NCBI GenBank assembly: GCA_021234155.1
Contig: JAJEKV010000038.1
Location: forward strand, 5,441,625 to 5,505,624
Direction of reading: 5' to 3'
DNA from: Isoetes taiwanensis
Lineage: Eukaryota > Streptophyta > Lycopodiopsida > Isoetales > Isoetaceae
DNA: 64,000 nucleotides
A program made the position numbers and the translations under genes. Positions 58,278-64,000 of this stretch are shown in pieces. Below the pieces are notes generated by a model. That model ran no database searches. It was not told where the DNA came from and saw only the letters and a list, made by a program, of their open reading frames with translations. Within the stretch, counting starts at the first letter, position 1; the number at the start of each line of letters is the position of its first letter.

Positions 58278-60655
58278 TTATTCAAACCTCGATAGGGTCT
58301 TCCCTATGTTATTCGGCTTTTTAGCGGGTTTCTTACTAGGAAGATCAAAATCAGGCTTAGATAAATTAACTGTGCTATCAATAAGATAATCCTCCTTACT
58401 CCAATTTTCTTTATCATTTACATAATCTTCACAATCACTATAGTCAGAGCAACCACCAGGATAAAAGTGAAACATAGAGTTATTATCAAGAGTATTTAAT
58501 AAGATAGAATCTAATACTTGCCTTGAATTTTCTTGAAGCTCCATTTGCTCTTGTTTATCCTCTGGAGTCTCAGGAACATAGTCAGAAGTAGCTATCTCTT
58601 TGAGCTCAATATGTTTAGAGAGGCCTTGATCTGCTGTGTCATGAACCATTTGCATTTGCAAGGAAGCTAGCTGATCTGCCACCTTACTAGATATTCTTGG
58701 AGGACTGAAAGGTTCTTCCACAATTGGTGAGTCCAGATCAATGAGGGATGGGAGAGAGGACTGAATGGGAGGAATGAGTGGAATAAAATTATGTGCTATG
58801 GCAGTCTCAGAAGGATGTGATGGTGGAATGGCAGGTGAAGGTAAACATTCTCTGCTCTTATCTAAATCTAAATCTAGATTATTGTTTAGGTCAGATAATA
58901 CCTGAAAAGGGTTTTGACAATCGATATGCAGATCAGTTTGATCAGTTTGATGTTGAACCTGGTTATCTTGATGCTGCTGATTATCTTGATGTTGCTGATT
59001 ATCCTTGAAAATAACATCATTGGTTTGAATTGTGGGTTTAGTCAAACCCATACCCAAATGACTAGGAGGTACATTAGAAGGTACTTTTAGCTGGGACAGA
59101 CTTGCTGAATGAGTGGAAAAAGTCTGTGAAATCCTTGGAGTAGGATTCATCTTTTGCTTAGCTTTGCCTTGAGATTTCATAGTTAATGACCCATCTTTGC
59201 TTATGTTTTTGATGGGGAAGTCCATTAGACTGTAGGAGCATTGACCCTTATCTTGACTTTTGGCATCCTTGATGATGTTGGTCAATGTCAAACATAGATC
59301 ATGAGTGGCCTGTTTTGCTTTTACTGGAATGACCCCTTTGACCAGAAGTTTTGGTTCCCCAATTGTAATTCCATTACTTCTCTTATATGAGAAGGAGTTG
59401 TCTTCATGACTTTTATCTTTGGCTTTCAATTGATCCCTTGCTGCTTTTTGTTTCTGAATCCTCTTGTAGCTGCCATTTACCTTTGTCCATTTGAAATTCT
59501 TATTTCTGGCAATTTCTGAAATGTTTCCAACTCCTTGATGCTGTTTTCCTGAGTAACATCCCCATTGGATGACTTTTCCTTTACTTTACCTCCATTATTA
59601 TGAGGGAGATCCCCTGTTTTTTCACCTGCATTCACATTCAATCTGCTATCTTGCTGAAGTTCTGCTGATGATTTACAATCTGAGTACAAGAAATGTCTTT
59701 GAAAACATTTTTGGCATTGGGAAGGCAATCCAGACCATCTAAGAGCTAATGATGATTCTACTCCAAAGGCATCTTTAAAAGGAATTGAGAGAGGGATATC
59801 TTTGGACAGGTCTAACTGGACAAAGGCTCTTGGAGGTCTCGAAGGGGAGTATTCAGTAGAGATGTAGGTGCCAATTGAATTAAAAAGAAGCTTGAAGCAT
59901 TCTTCATCCCAATATATAGGATTAAGACCGAAAAGGGATGTAGAAGCAATACAAAGATTATTCATTTGGTCCATATCAAGTTTCGGGTGCCATTTCAGGA
60001 AGGTTAGCTGTGAGGTCTCAAATGTCAAGGGACCATAGTTAAGAAAGAAATTTGCTGATCTGGCATTCCCACATTCAATCATGATATAAGGAAAGTTGAG
60101 CCAGTAAACAGCTTGGATTATGATCCCTTTGTTTAGGTTAAGCAGATAACCCCATAATTTGTCAAGCTTAATACCACATTTTTGGACCTTGACTATGACA
60201 GCACATTGAGACAAGGCATCAATTTTAGAATGAACAATCGGAAGATTGAGAGAAATACCATCATAGAGTCTCATTTTTCTTTCTCGGAGATAGGGATGTC
60301 TTGTCCTTTGCAATCTGCCATCCAATTCTTCATCCGACTGTATTTCCTGGTGCCGTCTTGAAACTCCATAAGGCCGGGGGACTTGAGTGATTGGGTCGAG
60401 AGGATGCAGAATTCCCCTATGATCAGGATCAGCAGACAGATTATCCCAGAACGGGACTTTATGCGAGATTGGGTCCATTGCAGAGTCGACTGGAAACAAA
60501 TTTTCAAAATTCCCAAAGAGAATGGTGTCCTGAGGCTTCTCTTGAAAGGAATTTAAGTTTTGGAGGACAGAGGCTCGCTCTTGAGCGGAAAGATTGGCGA
60601 AAGAGTGAAGAAAAGCTAAATTTTTAGGGTTTTCCGTGAAATTAAAGGCCATCAC
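58278..60655 (-). pseudogene. L1 ORF1 (DUF4283-like, zinc knuckle), one frameshift
   Basis: Plant L1-type ORF1 with an RNA-binding role. It starts at 60655 (or 60652). The N-terminal frame to 59477 contains the DUF4283-like region (GKLDKLWGYLLNLNKGIIIQ-type, NPIYWDEECFKLLFNSIGTY) and a knuckle CQKCFQRHFLYSDC (C-x2-C-x3-H-x5-C). A frameshift near 59510 leads to the second frame (59429-58278), where RNKNFKWTKVNGSYK and a hydrophilic tail (QDNQQHQDNQQHQDNQ repeats, PEDKQEQMELQENS) follow. The stop lies 88 bp before the ORF2 start, the usual spacing. Total length would be about 790 residues. Confidence 0.85.
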
Positions 60656-61361
60656 AAAGGCTCAGGGTGATACAACAAAAGTAATTGAACGAAATTGAAT
60701 GACGAAAAAAGGGGGAAAAAGGACAAACAGGAGAAGAGACCACTAGAAAGAACCACAATTAGCTAAAAGAGATCGGATTGCCAATCCAGAAGCCAAGATT
60801 GTTCGATTCATGATTTCTTGCAACAAAAAACCATTCAATAGCTGTAAATCTAAAGAAAGCACTACAACACTTTTTCTAATTCTCTGAGTAAACCTTCACA
60901 ATGATTTTTTCTTCTGCCCAATCACAATTGACTCTGAAAATTCCTGTTGCTGAAACCTTGCTGTCACCTATAAATTCCTCCAACCAAGAATTAAGCATCT
61001 CTGTTTCGAATTCAACGCATATTGGTTACTAAAGATTTCCATAATTCTGAGGATGATCCTGATAGAAAACCACAGGTAAATCTCGGGCCATGCTTGAGAA
61101 TTGTGAAAATTTTAACATCCATCAAAAGCTCAGAGCGTGAGGAATGTGTTGATGCTGGCCCTCTACAAGGGCCGCCAGCAGATGTCTTTCAATTTCGATC
61201 CAATTCAAGCAAAAATCGGAGAGTTCCAAGGGAGAATTGCCAAGAAAGGTGTTTGAACAGAAAAATCTGGGAAAAGGACAAAAAAATCAAGAAAAATGGC
61301 GCACGTCATTTTTCGTTGTCAGATTCTCTTTTTTTTTTTTTTCTCTCTGCTCGCATCTCCT
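60656..61361 (-). promoter_or_regulatory. 5' UTR of the L1-type LINE
   Basis: About 700 bp between the element start and ORF1, including a poly(A) run on the minus strand (61330-61342, plus poly-T). Internal promoters of plant L1s lie in this position; none of its boxes can be assigned by eye. Confidence 0.5.
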
Positions 61362-61376
61362 TATTATTATTTTATT

Positions 61377-62244
61377 TCAAAAATAAAATGAAACAGAGTT
61401 TCCCTTCGATGATGGGCGAGCTTCTACGAAAAAGGAGGTACATGACCTAATCATAGTCTTGTTTTTATTATTTTAATATTGCGTTGATCTATCGATTTAT
61501 GCCAAAGGCAAAGAGTGGTCAAGGGCGAAGACGACTTCTTAAAAAGTTGGAGGCGATTGGTCAAAAGTCCCTAAACCACTTAATCTCCACAAGGAAGATA
61601 TCAAGGTATTTCCTATTTTTTTGCCATTCGTTCACTTTTAACTTGTGATAATGTTGTGTGCCTTGCAATTAGATTGCATTCGAACGCAAAGGATCGAGTA
61701 AAACATAGAGCCTCGGACCGACAAAGCAACTAAAAGTGAACTAAAGCCGTCTCATTTGGGCTCCAAATGATTTGAAAAGGGTTTCACCATAGATTCGTAG
61801 AAGAGCTATATTAGTTCACATTAATTTTAATAAGAACTTTAAATGTCATTAGCTAATACTCGTTATATTGTCATAGACCTATCTATACGGGGTTTCCCCT
61901 AGCAAGCAAAGTAAAAAAATAGCCAATTTTAACGTGGATTTGTTTTATCCAGTATCATCGATTATCTGAAGAGGGACCGTCCCCATATCAATGAATGCGG
62001 GGGTGCGTTAAAAAAATTATTATAATTCTATGAACTACATTAATGCCATATTCTTTTGGTTTTTATAGGAAGCAGTGGCGGTTATGAATCAAGCCCTAGA
62101 CGAGGACATGGGGCGCTGGCCTACGAGGATCTGCAAACTATGGTGGAGGGCCATCCAATCGCAACCCCGAATCGGATGACTATTCCATTGAATCTGACAG
62201 AGATTAGCTCTAGGCTAAAAGGGTGGATACTCCCCTTAACGAGT
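61377..62244. other. Interior of the CACTA-like element, right of the LINE
   Basis: Two exon-like pieces with splice-site context are visible: 61501-61605 (MPKAKSGQGRRRLLKKLEAI... ending at a GTATTT donor) and 62070-62180 (acceptor TTTTTATAG, then EAVAVMNQALDEDMGRWPTR). Their phases do not join cleanly, so I list them only as possible relics of an element gene. Confidence 0.35.
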
Positions 62245-62246
62245 CT

Positions 62247-62390
62247 TTTGTGATTATTTAAAAATATAAATACAATTCACTTTTGTGATTATTTAAAAAT
62301 ATAAATAAAAAATACTTTTGTGATTATTTAAAAATATAAATATAAAAATACTTTTGTGATTATTTAAAAATAAAAATATAAATGCCCTTT
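62247..62390. repeat. Tandem repeat, four copies of about 35 bp
   Basis: CTTTTGTGATTATTTAAAAA followed by TATAAATA recurs four times with small length changes in the A-rich linker. The last copy is diverged. Confidence 0.85.
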
Positions 62391-62469
62391 TGCTCCTTGT
62401 ACATCATATTGTAATAATTATCTAAGCCAAACATTTTTTTATTTTTTTTATTTTTTTATTATTTTTTTA

Positions 62470-62944
62470 TTTTTTTTTGCACGTCGCATGCGACGTATCC
62501 ACGTGGCTTTTTTATTGCCACGTGGCTTTTCTAATTACACGTGGATTTTCATAATTTTTTCAAGGCGGACGCCGCAAGATTTGACGTATACACGCGGGCT
62601 TTTTACGGACACGGGATTTTTTGATATTCCACGTGTATATTCCACGTGTATATTCCACGTGTCACGTCGCATGTGACGTCTACACGTGGCTTTTACGGCA
62701 CACGTGGATTTTTTTTATATTCCACGTGGATATTCCACGTGTCACGTCGCATGCGACGTCTATGTCACGCCTCGGTGGTGTCACGCCCGCGTCAACGCCT
62801 CGCGGTATCGCCGACGCCGCGACGCGACGCGGTTCCGCCGACGCCCGCGGGTCACGCCTTTGTCACGCCGTCGACGTCGCGATAGACGTGACCCAGACGC
62901 CGCTATATAGACGCCGCTAAATGGCCTTTCTCCCCGCTGTGGTG
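62470..62944. repeat. Right subterminal CG-rich repeats of the CACTA-like element
   Basis: GCACGTCGCATGCGACGTATCC is followed by many copies of CCACGTGG, ATTCCACGTG(T/G)ATATTCC, CACGTCGCATG(C/T)GACGTCTA and finally CGCCGCTATATAGACGCCGCTAAATGG. The last phrase parallels 252-272 of the first CACTA end (CGATATAGACGTCGAAAAGG). Confidence 0.7.
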
Positions 62945-62945
62945 T

Positions 62946-63134
62946 CTGCTGGATGATCATCTCGATGACGCAGAACATGATGATTTTGATGAGGCCATTA
63001 AACGTCTCAAGGTGGCACAAGGAGTCAGCAAGGTATGCAAGGCAGATGAAATTAACTGCGAGCAGTTAAACAAAAGTACAGCTTATATGAATAATTCTTT
63101 GCGCCATGGGCCCATGACCAATGAAGATTGTTGA
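62946..63134 (+). other. Exon-like open frame directly right of the CACTA end
   Basis: Open from the element boundary to a stop at 63132-63134, reading LLDDHLDDAEHDDFDEAIKR then LKVAQGVSKVCKADEINCEQ. The composition is protein-like and acidic, and a GT donor (AAGgtatgc) lies inside. No family recognised. It may be the remaining part of a gene or retroelement into which the CACTA-like element inserted. Confidence 0.4.
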
Positions 63135-64000
63135 AATGTAACAACATTGTTCCCAAATGAACAGTGTTTAGATCAAACACAAATGAACAGTGATAATGAT
63201 CACACACAACAAGAAACATGAAAACGTTACTGCAAGTGCTGATCTTCCATTCATGAACTTCAACTTAAATATATAACATATGCAATATTCTTGCCTAGAT
63301 TTAAGGCTTAACCTTCTTAATTCCTAACTACAAGGTAGTTCCATAATTTAAGCAATTAACAAATAACTAGGGCTAGGGGATTCTTTGAGGGAGATTGATC
63401 CTGCACCGCATTGTTAGATTTTTTTCCTAAGATCCAAAGAAATACAACCTGTTATGAAATGTTGACAAGAAAATCTGAAGTATAGACAGTTGATTTGAAA
63501 GTTTTGTGATTGCATATTTTCCTAGGTTGTTATGCATCTGAATGCATAAGATCCTAGTCTATGGTTAGTTTCTATTGTGATGTTTTCTTTTTGTACACAG
63601 AAAATTTGGGCCACAATGTATTATGGCTGATAACGCAATTTAATCCAATGGTTGAGATCTAGTATTAGCTTGTAAATGAGAAGATCCGTTTATTAAGGTG
63701 GTGGAGATCTCCCACTTCCGAAAAGCACAGACCATAGATTGAGAGCCGTCTGTTTTGGTAGAAATTACCTCCCAAACTCTGCTTCAATGGAGTTGAAGCG
63801 ATATAATTTTTCCAGACCAATGGTCGAATTTATATATTGAAATTTGCTTAATCAATACTCTATTGTCAGATTTAAAAAGAAAAATGAATAACATAATTGT
63901 TGGCATCTGATAAATGGCATAATTGTAAGTTACCATAATTCAAATAGACTAAAATAGCAACATGACTATAATAGTATGATTGGGACTTACACAAAAGAGA
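63135..64000. other. Intergenic, nothing firm
   Basis: AT-rich. The phrase TGTTGAAATGTAACAACATTG at about 63130-63151 could be the start of an LTR, but no matching copy, primer-binding site or polyprotein is present in the window. Confidence 0.4.

Larger units (their letters stand above)
53526..61376 (-). mobile_element. Near full-length L1-type LINE with 15-bp target duplication
   Basis: The 5' end is at about 61361 (minus: AGGAGATGCGAGCAGAGAG), then a roughly 700-bp leader, ORF1 (60655-58278), ORF2 (58189-53915), a short 3' UTR and an A-run/TAA tail (plus: poly-T 53557-53573, then ATT repeats). TATTATTATTTTATT at 53526-53540 recurs at 61362-61376 and is a good target-duplication candidate, with the caveat that it is low-complexity. 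Frameshifts in both ORFs mean it cannot move by itself now. Confidence 0.85.
44213..62944. mobile_element. Large composite CACTA-like element (about 18.7 kb, candidate)
   Basis: The left end reads CACAACAAGAGAATGGTCAT then TTAGCGACG. The right end, on the opposite strand, reads CACCACAGCGGGGAGAAAGG then CCATTTAGCGGCG. Both follow the CACTA pattern CACTACA(n)GG.CATTTAGCG.CG, each with one change in the fourth base. Inside each end are 300-400 bp of CG-rich repeats (CGACGTCGC, GCATGCGACG), as in the terminus at 1-289. The flanking triplets are TGT and TCT, so a 3-bp target duplication is only two-thirds matched. Contents are a 1.1-kb tandem array, a polypyrimidine tract, a minisatellite and an inserted LINE. 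I see no transposase. The two ends may instead belong to two related elements. Confidence 0.55.

Noticed and set aside
61501-62180. Two-exon gene for a CACTA-encoded protein
   Set aside because: The splice sites look good individually, but joining the two pieces puts an early stop in the second. No family match is recognised.
63130-64000. LTR retrotransposon starting TGTTGAAATGTAACAACATTG
   Set aside because: No second LTR, primer-binding site or polyprotein lies within the window, so it cannot be supported.

Overview
This is nuclear DNA from a land plant. The evidence is spliced protein genes with plant GT-AG introns (a leucine-rich-repeat receptor kinase and a laccase), an intronless dirigent gene, a broken G-type-lectin gene, and a dense set of plant-type mobile elements (CACTA, Helitron, Ty1/copia, an L1-type LINE and a second LINE clade). 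The low gene density and the many LINE/SINE-like tails made of pentanucleotide repeats would suit a large genome, perhaps a fern or another non-angiosperm. That placement is a guess; nothing here fixes the species.

Layout. 1-289 is the right end of a CACTA transposon that extends off the window. 1.4-2.1 kb holds small nested tandem repeats. 3.66-6.87 kb (minus) is an intact non-RD LRR receptor kinase in three exons. 8.45-9.16 kb (minus) is a truncated G-type-lectin fragment. 9.34-10.10 kb is a TIR element with a 7-bp target duplication. 10.3-12.1 kb carries two fold-back sequences and a 140-bp direct repeat. 12.2-13.4 kb has a Helitron 3' end and a broken copia gag. 14.41-14.94 kb (minus) is an intact dirigent gene. 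17.5-19.2 kb is a tandem duplication, followed at 19.2-20.6 kb by a poly(A) retroposon with a 14-bp target duplication and a 200-bp (AG)n tract. 25.9-31.2 kb is a decayed plus-strand LINE. 35.3-37.8 kb is a decayed autonomous Helitron with its 3' hairpin-CTAG end, and a second Helitron end lies at 39.38 kb. 39.81-41.99 kb (minus) is a six-exon laccase.

From 44.2 to 62.9 kb lies what I read as one very large CACTA-like element (or two ends of related ones). It has GC-rich subterminal repeats, a seven-copy 1.1-kb tandem array (44.7-51.7 kb), an 800-bp polypyrimidine tract, a 95-bp minisatellite, and a nearly full-length L1-type LINE (53.54-61.36 kb, minus) inserted inside it. The last kilobase shows only a short open exon-like stretch.

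Three genes look functional: the LRR receptor kinase (probably immune or developmental signalling at the plasma membrane), the dirigent protein (stereoselective phenolic coupling in the apoplast) and the laccase (apoplastic phenol oxidation). Dirigent proteins and laccases act in the same extracellular phenolic chemistry, but they are 25 kb apart here and nothing in the sequence shows co-regulation. No unknown multi-gene system was found; the most unusual structure is the composite CACTA/tandem-array/LINE block.
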